A stretch of DNA of 64,000 bases from Rhodocyclaceae bacterium UBA2346. GTDB taxonomy: Bacteria > Pseudomonadota > Gammaproteobacteria > Burkholderiales > Rhodocyclaceae. The position numbers and the translations under genes are program-made. Every line of letters begins with the position of its first letter. The first letter of the stretch is position 1. This document shows positions 56,895 to 64,000 of the stretch, piece by piece. The notes beneath the pieces were generated by a model. The model saw nothing but the letters and a program-made list of their open reading frames with translations, was not told the DNA's origin and ran no database searches. The DNA lies in assembly GCA_002344625.1 (NCBI GenBank), contig DDUE01000070.1:6192-70191 (forward strand), in the 5' to 3' direction.

Positions 56895-57636
56895 CAAGAC
56901 CATCACCGTCGAAGTGTTGCGCTATCGCCCGGAACAGGACCCGGCCCCGGAATTCCAGCGTTACCAGGTGCCGTTCAGCGACGACATGTCGGTATTGCAG
57001 GCACTCCTGTACATCAAGGACGAGCTGGACGAGACCCTGAGTTTTCGCTGGTCGTGCCGGATGGCCATTTGCGGCAGTTGCGGGATGATGATCAACGGCG
57101 ACCCCAAGCTCTCGTGCAAGACCTTTCTGCGCGACATCCATCCCGCCACGGTCAGGGTCGAAGCCCTCAACCATTTCCCGATCGAACGCGATCTGGTCGT
57201 GGTCATGGATGACTTCATCGACAAGCTCGAACGCATCCAGCCCTACATCATCCCGGCCGAACCGCGCAGCCTCGACCAGGGCGCGTATCTGCAGACGCCG
57301 GCCCAGCTCGATAAATACGAGCAGTTCAGCTCGTGCATCAACTGCCTGCTGTGCTACGCGGCCTGTCCGCAGTACGGGCTCAACCCGACGTTCATCGGGC
57401 CGGGCGCGCTCGCGCTGCTCCACCGCTACAACGCCGACTCGCGCGACGGCGCAAGCGCGCAGCGCATGGAACTCGTGGCAGCCGAAGAAGGTGTGTTCAA
57501 CTGCACCGCGGTGGGCTATTGCTCCGAAGTCTGTCCCAAGCACGTCGATCCGGCCAACGCGGTGAACCAGAACAAGACCACCGCCGCGGCCGACTATTTC
57601 GCGCGCTTTCTCAAGCCCAAGGGGAGTGGCAAATGA
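56887..57636 (+). CDS. frdB: Fumarate reductase iron-sulfur subunit
   Basis: A 249-residue electron-transfer subunit with three clusters. The [2Fe-2S] ligands are in [22 protein letters not shown], the [4Fe-4S] in [17 protein letters not shown], and the [3Fe-4S] in [17 protein letters not shown]. The start at 56887 overlaps the end of frdA by eight bases and gives [13 protein letters not shown], the normal N-terminus. Confidence 0.96.
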   Translation: MADKTITVEVLRYRPEQDPAPEFQRYQVPFSDDMSVLQALLYIKDELDETLSFRWSCRMAICGSCGMMINGDPKLSCKTFLRDIHPATVRVEALNHFPIERDLVVVMDDFIDKLERIQPYIIPAEPRSLDQGAYLQTPAQLDKYEQFSSCINCLLCYAACPQYGLNPTFIGPGALALLHRYNADSRDGASAQRMELVAAEEGVFNCTAVGYCSEVCPKHVDPANAVNQNKTTAAADYFARFLKPKGSGK

Positions 57637-58031
57637 ACAAGCGTCGTCCCTACGTACGGCCCATGACAGGCTGGTGGCGCAAGAACCCGTTCTTCATCGA
57701 GTACATGATTCACGAAGGCACGGCGCTGTTCGTCGCCGCCTATGCCCTGGTGTTGCTGGCGGGCCTGGTGTGCCTCGCACAGGGCGAGGCGGCCTGGAAC
57801 GGCTGGCTGGGCGCGCTGCGGCATCCGCTGGCGATCCTGTTCCACCTCGTCACGCTCGCGATGCTGTCGTATCACAGCTGGACCTGGTTCAAGATCATGC
57901 CGAAGACCATGCCACCGGTCGTGCTCGGCGGCAGGAGGCTCCCGGCGGCGGCGATCACCGGCGGCGGGCTTGCCGCGGTGGCGCTGGCGAGCATCGCGGC
58001 GCTGGGCCTGGTCTGGGGGATGACGCGATGA
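57633..58031 (+). CDS. frdC: Fumarate reductase membrane anchor subunit C
   Basis: A 132-residue anchor with three membrane helices. [34 protein letters not shown] closely follows E. coli FrdC, including the Glu that lies near the quinone site; [12 protein letters not shown] is also shared. It carries no heme ligands, as in type D enzymes. It overlaps frdB by four bases and frdD by four. Confidence 0.94.
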   Translation: MNKRRPYVRPMTGWWRKNPFFIEYMIHEGTALFVAAYALVLLAGLVCLAQGEAAWNGWLGALRHPLAILFHLVTLAMLSYHSWTWFKIMPKTMPPVVLGGRRLPAAAITGGGLAAVALASIAALGLVWGMTR

Positions 58032-58396
58032 GACGGCCGCTCAAGCGCTCCAATGCGCCGATCTTCTGGGGGCTGTTCGGCGCGGGCGGCATGCTCAGCG
58101 CCCTCCTCGGCCCGGTGCTGGTATTGATCACCGGCCTGGCGGTGCCGCTGGGCCTGCTCTTCGGATCCGACGCGATGAGTTACCAGAACATGCTCGCGTT
58201 CGCGCAGAACTGGCTCGGCAAGGCGTTCGCCTTTGCGGTCGTCTCGCTCTTCCTGTGGCACGCCGGGCACCGGATCTTCCACAGCCTGCACGACATCGGC
58301 ATTCACGGCGGGCCGCTCGCGAAGCTGGTGTGCTACGGCGGCGCGCTGCTGGGCACACTGGTCGCGGCGTTTTCGCTGCTGTCGATCGGCTTCTGA
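58028..58396 (+). CDS. frdD: Fumarate reductase membrane anchor subunit D
   Basis: A 122-residue anchor with three helices. [39 protein letters not shown] and [33 protein letters not shown] match E. coli FrdD along its length. With FrdC it holds the menaquinol site and completes a heme-free quinol:fumarate reductase. Confidence 0.94.
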   Translation: MRRPLKRSNAPIFWGLFGAGGMLSALLGPVLVLITGLAVPLGLLFGSDAMSYQNMLAFAQNWLGKAFAFAVVSLFLWHAGHRIFHSLHDIGIHGGPLAKLVCYGGALLGTLVAAFSLLSIGF

Positions 58397-58482
58397 TCCG
58401 CTCATGCCGCGGCCGCTGGCCGGGCGCGGGTTCAACCGCCCGCCGACTTGATCGGCGGCGGGCACAACGGGAAGGCACCACC

Positions 58483-59823
58483 ATGGCATTCACCCTGCAA
58501 ATCCTGCTCATCCTGGCATGCCTGTTCTACGGCGCGCGCAAAGGCGGCATCGCGCTGGGTCTGCTCGGCGGCGTCGGCGTGGTCGCCCTGGTGTTCGTGT
58601 TCGGGCTCGCGCCCGGCAAGCCGCCGGTGGATGTGATGCTGACGATCGTCGCGGTGGTGGCGGCCTCGGCCACGCTGCAGGCATCCGGCGGGCTCGACGT
58701 GATGTTGCAGCTGGCCGAACGGGTGTTGCGGCGCAATCCGCGTTACGTGTCGCTCCTGGCCCCCTTCTCGACCTGCATCCTGACCATGCTGTGCGGCACC
58801 GGGCACGTGGTCTACACCATGTTGCCGATCATCTACGACGTGGCGATCAAGAATGGCATCCGCCCCGAGCGCCCGATGGCCGCCGCATCCATCGCCAGCC
58901 AGATGGGCATCATGGCCAGCCCGGTCTCGGTGGCGGTGGTGTCGCTGGTGGCCTTCCTGGCCAAGGCGCCCGATGGCAGCCCGATCATCGACTTCGTCAC
59001 CTTGTTGTCGATCAGCATTCCCGCCACCCTCATCGGGGTGTTGATGGTCGGCCTCTTCAGCTGGTTCAGGGGCAAGGATCTGGACAAGGACGAAACCTTC
59101 CAGCAACTCATCGCCGACCCGGAGGTGCGCAAGTCGGTTTACGGCGACACCACCACCCTGCTCGACAAGGTGCTGTCGAAGGATCAATGGACCGCGATGT
59201 GGATCTTCGTCGGCGCGATCGCGGTCGTCGCCTTTCTCGGCGCGGTGCCGTCGCTGCGCCCGCTCGTGGCCGGCAAACCGCTGTCGATGGTGCTGACGAT
59301 CCAGATGTTCATGCTGATGGCCGGCGCGCTGATCATCGTCATTACCAGGATCAACCCGGCGATGATCGCGAAGAACGAGGTGTTCCGCTCCGGCATGATC
59401 GCGGTGGTGGCCGTGTTCGGCGTGGCCTGGATGGCCGACACCGTGTTCGAAGCCAATCTGCCGGTGATCAAGACCGCGCTCGCGGACATCGTCACGACCC
59501 AGCCCTGGACCTATGCGCTGGCACTCCTGGTCGTCTCCAAACTGGTCAACTCGCAGGCCGCCGCGGTCAGCGCGATGGTGCCGCTGGCGCTGTCGATCGG
59601 CGTGCCGCCCGGCTACATCGTCGCGCTCGGTGCCGCCGCTTATGGCTACTACATCCTGCCGACCTATCCGAGCGATCTGGCCGCCATCCAGTTCGACCGC
59701 TCGGGAACCACCCGCATCGGCAAGTACGTCATCAACCACAGCTTCATCGCACCGGGTCTGATTGGCGTGTTCAGTTCATGCGTGTTCGGCTACATTCTCG
59801 CAACGGCACGCGGCCTGGTCTGA
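58483..59823 (+). CDS. dcuB: Anaerobic C4-dicarboxylate transporter DcuB/DcuA family
   Basis: A 446-residue inner-membrane antiporter, the same length as E. coli DcuB, that takes up fumarate (or malate/aspartate) and exports succinate. Ten or more hydrophobic segments; [93 protein letters not shown] and the end region [31 protein letters not shown] are Dcu signatures. It lies 86 bases after frdD on the same strand, so reductase and carrier form a functional pair. Confidence 0.95.
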   Translation: MAFTLQILLILACLFYGARKGGIALGLLGGVGVVALVFVFGLAPGKPPVDVMLTIVAVVAASATLQASGGLDVMLQLAERVLRRNPRYVSLLAPFSTCILTMLCGTGHVVYTMLPIIYDVAIKNGIRPERPMAAASIASQMGIMASPVSVAVVSLVAFLAKAPDGSPIIDFVTLLSISIPATLIGVLMVGLFSWFRGKDLDKDETFQQLIADPEVRKSVYGDTTTLLDKVLSKDQWTAMWIFVGAIAVVAFLGAVPSLRPLVAGKPLSMVLTIQMFMLMAGALIIVITRINPAMIAKNEVFRSGMIAVVAVFGVAWMADTVFEANLPVIKTALADIVTTQPWTYALALLVVSKLVNSQAAAVSAMVPLALSIGVPPGYIVALGAAAYGYYILPTYPSDLAAIQFDRSGTTRIGKYVINHSFIAPGLIGVFSSCVFGYILATARGLV

Positions 59824-59871
59824 ACGCAGCGGCGCTGCCCGCACGAAACGTTTTGGGAGAATGGCCGCGAG

Positions 59872-60534
59872 ATGAGATTGCTGCTCGTCGAGGACGACCC
59901 GATGATCGGTGCAAGCGTGCAGCACGGTCTGCGCCAGGATGGCCATGCGGTCGACTGGGTACGCGACGGGCTGGCGGCCGAGCATGCGCTGCGCGACAAC
60001 CCGTACACACTGATGCTGCTCGACCTCGGGCTGCCGCGCCGCGACGGCATCGAGGTGCTGACCCGGCTGCGCGCCAGCGGCAGCACACTGCCGGTGCTGG
60101 TGCTCACCGCCCGGGACGCGGTCAGCGACCGGGTGCGTGGCCTGGATGCGGGCGCCGACGACTACCTGGTCAAACCCTTCGACCTCGATGAACTCGCCGC
60201 CCGGATACGCGCGCTTGCGCGACGCCAGCTCGGCCAGGCCGAGCCCACGCTGCGGCGCGGCCGGCTGCAGCTCGATCCGGCCGCCCATTCGGTCAGCCTC
60301 GACGGCGAACCCGTCCACCTGTCGGCGCGGGAGTTCGTGCTGCTGAAAGTGTTGATGAACCAGGCCGGCAAGCCACTCTCGCGCACCCAGCTGGAAGAGC
60401 GCCTGTACGGCTGGGAAGAAGAGCCGGAAAGCAATGCGATCGAGGTACACATCCACGGCCTGCGGCGCAAGCTGGGCGCCGAGTGGATCCGCAACCTGCG
60501 CGGCGTCGGCTACTACGTGCCGGAGCAGGCATGA
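59872..60534 (+). CDS. OmpR-family response regulator (QseB/PmrA-like)
   Basis: A 220-residue DNA-binding regulator. Receiver domain (about 1-115): acidic pair Asp8-Asp9, phospho-acceptor Asp51 in LLDLGLPRRDG, Thr/Ala in LTARD and the Lys in YLVKPFD. C-terminal winged helix (about 125-218): LSAREFVLLKVLMNQAGKPLSRTQLEERLYGWEEEPESNAIEVHIHGLRRKLG, the recognition-helix pattern of the QseB/PmrA/TctD branch. It is coupled to the kinase gene by an ATGA overlap. A binding site of this branch lies directly after the kinase gene. Confidence 0.93.
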   Translation: MRLLLVEDDPMIGASVQHGLRQDGHAVDWVRDGLAAEHALRDNPYTLMLLDLGLPRRDGIEVLTRLRASGSTLPVLVLTARDAVSDRVRGLDAGADDYLVKPFDLDELAARIRALARRQLGQAEPTLRRGRLQLDPAAHSVSLDGEPVHLSAREFVLLKVLMNQAGKPLSRTQLEERLYGWEEEPESNAIEVHIHGLRRKLGAEWIRNLRGVGYYVPEQA

Positions 60535-61868
60535 CCTCGCTGCGCCGCCAGTTGCTGGTCACGCTGCTGGGCGCGATCCTCGCGGTCTTCCTGGTCACCG
60601 GCGCCGCCACCTACGTCATCGCCCGGGTCGAGATCGACGAAGTCATGGACTACCATCTGCGCCAGTTCGCGCTGTCGCTGCGCGATCAGAGTTTCGGCCG
60701 GCCCGTCGCCCCCATCGTCGCCCCCGAAGAAGCCTTCGATTTCGTGATCCAGATCTGGGACGGCCGGGGCATGCGCCTGTACCTCTCCCATCCGCACAGC
60801 GTGCTGCCCGACCTCGCCCAGTTCGGCTACACCACCGTGCGCACCAGCGACGGCGTATGGCGGGTGTTCTCGGTACCGCTGCTCGACCGCGTCATCCAGG
60901 TCGCCCAGCCGATGCGGGTGCGCAGCGGCATGGCGGCCAAGGCGGCGCTGGCGACGCTGACCCCGTTGGTGGTGATACTGCCGCTGGTGGGCGCCCTGAT
61001 CTGGTATCTGGTCAGCCGCGGCCTACGCCCGCTCGACCGCCTCGCACGCGGCGTGCGCGCGCGCAGGCCCGACGCGCTCTCCCCGCTGCCGAGCGCAGGC
61101 GTACCGCAAGAGGCGCAACCCCTGGTCGAGGCGCTCAACGGCCTGCTGGGCCGCCTCGACCATGCGCTCTCGGCCCAGCGCGCCTTCGTGGCCGATGCCG
61201 CGCACGAACTGCGCACGCCGCTCACCGCGCTGCAGCTTCAGCTGCAACTCGCCGAACGCGCCGCCGACCCGCACGCCCGCCAGCAAGCGCTGACCGCGCT
61301 GCGCGGCGGCCTCGAACGCGCGATTCACCTGGTGAGTCAGTTGCTCACCCTGGCGCGCGCGGAACCGGGCAGTGGTGACGATCGCCCGGACGCACGATGC
61401 CCCCTCGCCGAGCAGGTGCGCGCGTCGCTGGGCGACTACGCCGCCCTCGCCGATGCGCGCGACATCGACCTCGGCGCCACGACGCTCGACGACGGCGCGC
61501 TGGTGGACTGCGAGGCGCCAGCGCTGCGCACGCTGATCGGCAATCTGATCGACAACGCGATCCGCTACACCCCACCCGGCGGGCGTGTCGACGTCGGCGT
61601 CGGCCGCGACGAAGGGTTCGCCTGGCTCGAAGTCGCCGATAGCGGCCCGGGCATTCCCGCGAGCGAACGCGGCCGGGTGCTGGACCGCTTCTATCGCCAA
61701 CCCGGCCAGACCGAAACCGGCAGCGGCCTGGGGCTCGCAATCGTCAAGGCGATCGTCGAGCGGCATGCCGGCCGGCTGGTGCTGGATGAGTCGGAGCATG
61801 GCGGCTTGCGCGTGCGGGTGGAGCTTCCCGACGCGTCGCGCGCCACCGCTGCAGGCGCGGCGTCTTAA
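60531..61868 (+). CDS. Sensor histidine kinase (QseC/PmrB-like)
   Basis: A 445-residue membrane kinase. TM1 about 8-30, a periplasmic sensor of about 108 residues (31-138) and TM2 about 139-162; then a HAMP-like linker, the H-box FVADAAHELRTPLTAL with His225, N-box LIGNLIDNAIRYTP, G1 VADSGPGIP, F-box and G2 GSGLGLAIVKAIV. The short sensor is of the 2CSK_N type found in QseC/TctE relatives. The last codons and the TAA stop overlap a PmrA-type operator. Confidence 0.94.
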   Translation: MTSLRRQLLVTLLGAILAVFLVTGAATYVIARVEIDEVMDYHLRQFALSLRDQSFGRPVAPIVAPEEAFDFVIQIWDGRGMRLYLSHPHSVLPDLAQFGYTTVRTSDGVWRVFSVPLLDRVIQVAQPMRVRSGMAAKAALATLTPLVVILPLVGALIWYLVSRGLRPLDRLARGVRARRPDALSPLPSAGVPQEAQPLVEALNGLLGRLDHALSAQRAFVADAAHELRTPLTALQLQLQLAERAADPHARQQALTALRGGLERAIHLVSQLLTLARAEPGSGDDRPDARCPLAEQVRASLGDYAALADARDIDLGATTLDDGALVDCEAPALRTLIGNLIDNAIRYTPPGGRVDVGVGRDEGFAWLEVADSGPGIPASERGRVLDRFYRQPGQTETGSGLGLAIVKAIVERHAGRLVLDESEHGGLRVRVELPDASRATAAGAAS

Positions 61869-61880
61869 GTCTGGCTTAAG
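61864..61880 (+). promoter_or_regulatory. PmrA/QseB-type box before the degP-like gene
   Basis: CTTAAG (61864-61869), five bases, then CTTAAG (61875-61880): a perfect direct repeat with the spacing of PmrA/BasR and QseB operators. The TAA within the first half is the stop codon of the kinase gene. A -10-like TAGAGT at 61892-61897 lies 11 bases downstream, the usual geometry for activation. It predicts control of the protease gene by the regulator encoded just upstream. Confidence 0.75.
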
Positions 61881-61946
61881 TCAAGCTGTCCTAGAGTGTC
61901 GCCACGGCGAGATTTCTCGCGTCACCCCAGGACAAGGAGCCCCGAC

Positions 61947-63431
61947 ATGAAAACCCAGGCAACCCGAATCTCAACCCTCGCGCTGGCCGTGGCACTCGCA
62001 GCCGGCGGCGGATTCGCGCTGGTGCGCGATGGCGTGGGCCGCGCCCACGCGGAACCGGCGCCGGCCGCGAGCATGGCCGCCCCCATTCCAGGCAGCGGCC
62101 CCGCGATGATCGCGATGCCCGATTTTCGCAGCATCGTCGCCCGCTACGGTCCCGCGGTCGTCAACATCAGCGTCGAAGGCACGGTCAAGACCAGCGCCCG
62201 CAACAGCACGCCGTTCGGCAACGCCGACCCGTCCGACCCCAACGATCCGCTGTCGCAGTTCTTCCGCCGCTTCGGTCCGCAATTCCAGATGCCCGAAGGC
62301 GAGCGCCCCAGCCGCGGCCAGGGCTCGGGCTTCATCGTCAGCGAAGACGGCATCATCCTGACCAACGCGCATGTGATCGCGGACGCCGAGACGGTCAAGG
62401 TCAAGCTGACCGACAAGCGCGAATTCACCGCCACCGTAGTCGGTCTCGACAAACCGACCGACGTGGCGGTACTCAAGATCGAGGCCGACAACCTGCCCAC
62501 CGTACCGCTCGGCAACCCGGCCAGCGCCAGCGTCGGCGACTGGGTGCTGGCGATCGGCGCCCCGTTCGGTTTCGAGAACAGCGTCACCGCCGGCATCATC
62601 TCGGCGAAGTCGCGCTCACTGCCGTCGGAGGGCTACGTGCCGTTCATCCAGACCGACGTCGCGATCAACCCCGGCAACTCCGGCGGTCCGCTATTGAATC
62701 TGAACGGCGAAGTCGTCGGCATCAACTCGCAGATCTACTCGCGCTCGGGCGGCTACCAGGGTCTGTCGTTCGCGATTCCGATCGACGTGGCCGCCCAGAT
62801 CAAGAACCAGCTGATCGAGCACGGGCGTGTGTCGCGCAGCCGCATCGGCGTCGCGATCCAGGGCGTCAACCAGGAGCTGGCCTTGTCGTTCGGCCTGGAC
62901 AAGCCCAGCGGCGCATTGATCAGCAACGTCGAGAAGGACAGCCCGGCCGCGCGTGCCGGACTCGAAGCGGGTGACGTGATCCTCGAACTCAACGGCGAGC
63001 CGATCGCCGAATCGGCCGACCTGCCCCCGCGCGTCGCCGCCCTGAAACCGGGCAGCGAAGCCCGGCTCGCGGTATGGCGCAAGGGCGAGCGCCAGAACGT
63101 CAACGTGACGGTCGAGGAACGCGATGCCCAACTCGCCGCGGCCGATGCCGGCCAGGCCGCCGAACCGGGTCGCCTGGGTGTGGCCGTGCGCCCGCTCACC
63201 GTCGATGAGCAGAAGCAACTGGCGAGCGCAGGCGGCCTGCTGGTGCTCGAATCGGGCGGCGCGGCCGCACGCGCGGGTATTCGCGAGGGCGACCTGATCC
63301 TGTCGCTGAACGGCAAGCCGATCGAGAACGTCGACCAGTTGAAGGATCTGGTGCGCGACGCGGGCAAGCATGTCGCCATCCTGGTCCAGCGCAAGGATGC
63401 GCGCATATTCATCCCGATCGAGCTCGGCTGA
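61947..63431 (+). CDS. degP: DegP/MucD-like periplasmic serine protease (Do family)
   Basis: A 494-residue HtrA protease and chaperone with two PDZ domains. Signal sequence about 1-36 (LALAVALAAGGGFALV..AHAEP). Catalytic triad His142 (LTNAHVIADA), Asp172 (PTDVAVLK) and Ser246 (NPGNSGGPL); the LA-loop region FFRRFGPQFQMPEGE is present. PDZ1 is about 285-385 and PDZ2 about 395-490 (GRLGVAVRPL..GGAAARAGIREGDLILSLNG). The ATG at 61947 has an AAGGAG ribosome site. The N-terminus carries an unusual Ala/Pro-rich spacer before the protease core. Confidence 0.95.
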   Translation: MKTQATRISTLALAVALAAGGGFALVRDGVGRAHAEPAPAASMAAPIPGSGPAMIAMPDFRSIVARYGPAVVNISVEGTVKTSARNSTPFGNADPSDPNDPLSQFFRRFGPQFQMPEGERPSRGQGSGFIVSEDGIILTNAHVIADAETVKVKLTDKREFTATVVGLDKPTDVAVLKIEADNLPTVPLGNPASASVGDWVLAIGAPFGFENSVTAGIISAKSRSLPSEGYVPFIQTDVAINPGNSGGPLLNLNGEVVGINSQIYSRSGGYQGLSFAIPIDVAAQIKNQLIEHGRVSRSRIGVAIQGVNQELALSFGLDKPSGALISNVEKDSPAARAGLEAGDVILELNGEPIAESADLPPRVAALKPGSEARLAVWRKGERQNVNVTVEERDAQLAAADAGQAAEPGRLGVAVRPLTVDEQKQLASAGGLLVLESGGAAARAGIREGDLILSLNGKPIENVDQLKDLVRDAGKHVAILVQRKDARIFIPIELG

Positions 63432-63498
63432 ACATCCGACCCATGACGGCGGCCCGCGATGCGATCGCGGGCCGTGCAGCGCAATCAGGAGGCATACC

Positions 63499-63654
63499 AT
63501 GATCACCATTCGATGCAAGGACCCGGTGTTGCAGAGCTTCCTGGCCGCGGCGGCGATCGCGTTCGCGCTGGCGGCCAACGTGGTATCGACCCTGCCGGAA
63601 GACGACGGCCCGACCGTCGTCGTGTCGAGCGACGAGTATCCGCGGCACGAATGA
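63499..63654 (+). CDS. Small single-pass membrane peptide (51 residues), hypothetical
   Basis: MITIRCKDPVLQSFLAAAAIAFALAANVVSTLPEDDGPTVVV.. ends in SSDEYPRHE. One hydrophobic helix (about 11-30) is followed by an acidic tail, suggesting an inner-membrane or secreted small protein. A perfect AGGAGG ribosome site four to ten bases upstream supports translation. It follows the degP-like gene by 67 bases and could share its promoter. I do not recognise a family. Confidence 0.6.
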   Translation: MITIRCKDPVLQSFLAAAAIAFALAANVVSTLPEDDGPTVVVSSDEYPRHE

Positions 63655-63739
63655 CGCTCTCCCTCCGTCGATGCCCCGCGTCTTGCCGCCGTGCGCGCAG
63701 CGCAGGCCGTTGCCGCAAGCCGCGAGCCCGGCTCCGGTT

Positions 63740-63770
63740 TATAATTTTGCGGATCGGAACTTCGCAAAAT
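63740..63770 (+). promoter_or_regulatory. TATAAT element with inverted repeat before the last ORF
   Basis: A perfect TATAAT (63740-63745) overlaps the left arm of an inverted repeat ATTTTGCG (63744-63751)/CGCAAAAT (63763-63770). An operator on the -10/transcription start would suit a self-controlled gene. No good -35 is seen. The distance to the next ATG is 25 bases. Confidence 0.45.
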
Positions 63771-63795
63771 CATAAGCCTGAAGGGGACGTCCACC

Positions 63796-64000
63796 ATGAC
63801 ATCGACAAACAAGCGCAACCTCAGCGCATTGCGGGCAAGTCTCAAACACGAGGACGCCGCACTCGAAAATCGCCTGCCCGCCGCGAACACGCTTGCCCGT
63901 ATCGAATCAAACACGACGCCCGCCACCACCACGGCACCCGATGCAGGCACAGCGCCCACGGCGGCGGCCCGGTCCGGCGCGAAGCCCGCCGCGCGGCGGG
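63796..64000 (+). CDS. Hypothetical low-complexity protein, truncated by window end
   Basis: An open frame of 68 codons running off the right edge, starting MTSTNKRNLSALRASLKHEDAAL.. and continuing into an Ala/Thr/Pro-rich, basic stretch (TTPATTTAPDAGTAP..). An AAGGGG ribosome site stands just before the ATG, and a promoter-like element with an inverted repeat lies upstream. The beginning is charged and helical; a DNA-binding or regulatory domain could follow beyond the edge. No family is recognised. Confidence 0.5.
   Translation, partial: MTSTNKRNLSALRASLKHEDAALENRLPAANTLARIESNTTPATTTAPDAGTAPTAAARSGAKPAARR

Overview
The window is GC-rich, almost fully coding chromosomal DNA of a betaproteobacterium. 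The gene content and order (murA-ibaG-ABC-mla, his operon running into tatABC, kdsD-kdsC-lptC-lptA, miaB-phoH-ybeY-corC-lnt-glyQS-gmhB-plsC, a phasin, sucCD) fit Rhodocyclales such as Azoarcus, Aromatoleum or Thauera. This placement is an inference from synteny and protein similarity as remembered, not from a database search. No insertion sequence, prophage, CRISPR array or rRNA gene is visible.

Layout. 1-2.5 kb: a heme-utilisation gene (hmuS-like) behind a Fur-box promoter, divergent from a CaiB/BaiF CoA-transferase. 2.5-13.5 kb: a GspE/PilB-like ATPase facing trpE, then a leftward series made of an ornithine-cyclodeaminase-family gene, a PP2C phosphatase, an FHA protein, a metallo-beta-lactamase-fold hydrolase, a GAF-MshEN-GspE fusion ATPase, rpe, gph and trpE. 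The phosphatase/FHA/hydrolase/ATPase set is the least explained part of the window. 13.5-20.7 kb: sucCD, a DUF2889 protein, a FimV-like protein, a Nif3-family protein and a DegS-like protease. 20.7-29.5 kb: histidine biosynthesis plus hinT and tatABC, with hisC turned around inside the cluster. 29.6-39.5 kb: rnk, a PlpD-type patatin autotransporter, murA, ibaG, an ABC exporter and the Mla phospholipid-transport operon. 39.9-44.4 kb: KDO synthesis and LptC/LptA, then (where lptB would be expected) an enoyl-CoA hydratase, and a phasin with its own strong promoter and terminator. 44.5-54.6 kb: the conserved plsC/gmhB/glySQ/lnt/corC/ybeY/phoH/miaB block. 54.7 kb: tRNA-Met. 55.1-64 kb: an E. coli-type fumarate reductase operon with a DcuB carrier, a QseBC/PmrAB-like two-component system, a DegP-like protease behind a PmrA/QseB-type box, a 51-residue membrane peptide and a truncated low-complexity ORF.

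How it works together. Much of the window serves the cell envelope: LPS core and KDO precursors, LptA/C, Mla lipid trafficking, MurA, Lnt, CorC, PlsC, Tat export, two HtrA proteases and a secreted lipase. The right end looks like an anaerobic fumarate-respiration module (frdABCD plus fumarate/succinate exchange) beside an envelope-stress two-component system. Several textbook gene orders are broken here (trpE without trpGDC, lptA without lptB, inverted hisC), which points to local rearrangement. The best candidates for something not yet described are the FHA/PP2C/hydrolase/GAF-ATPase cassette, the YbeY with an extra N-terminal domain, and the degP promoter whose operator overlaps the kinase stop codon.
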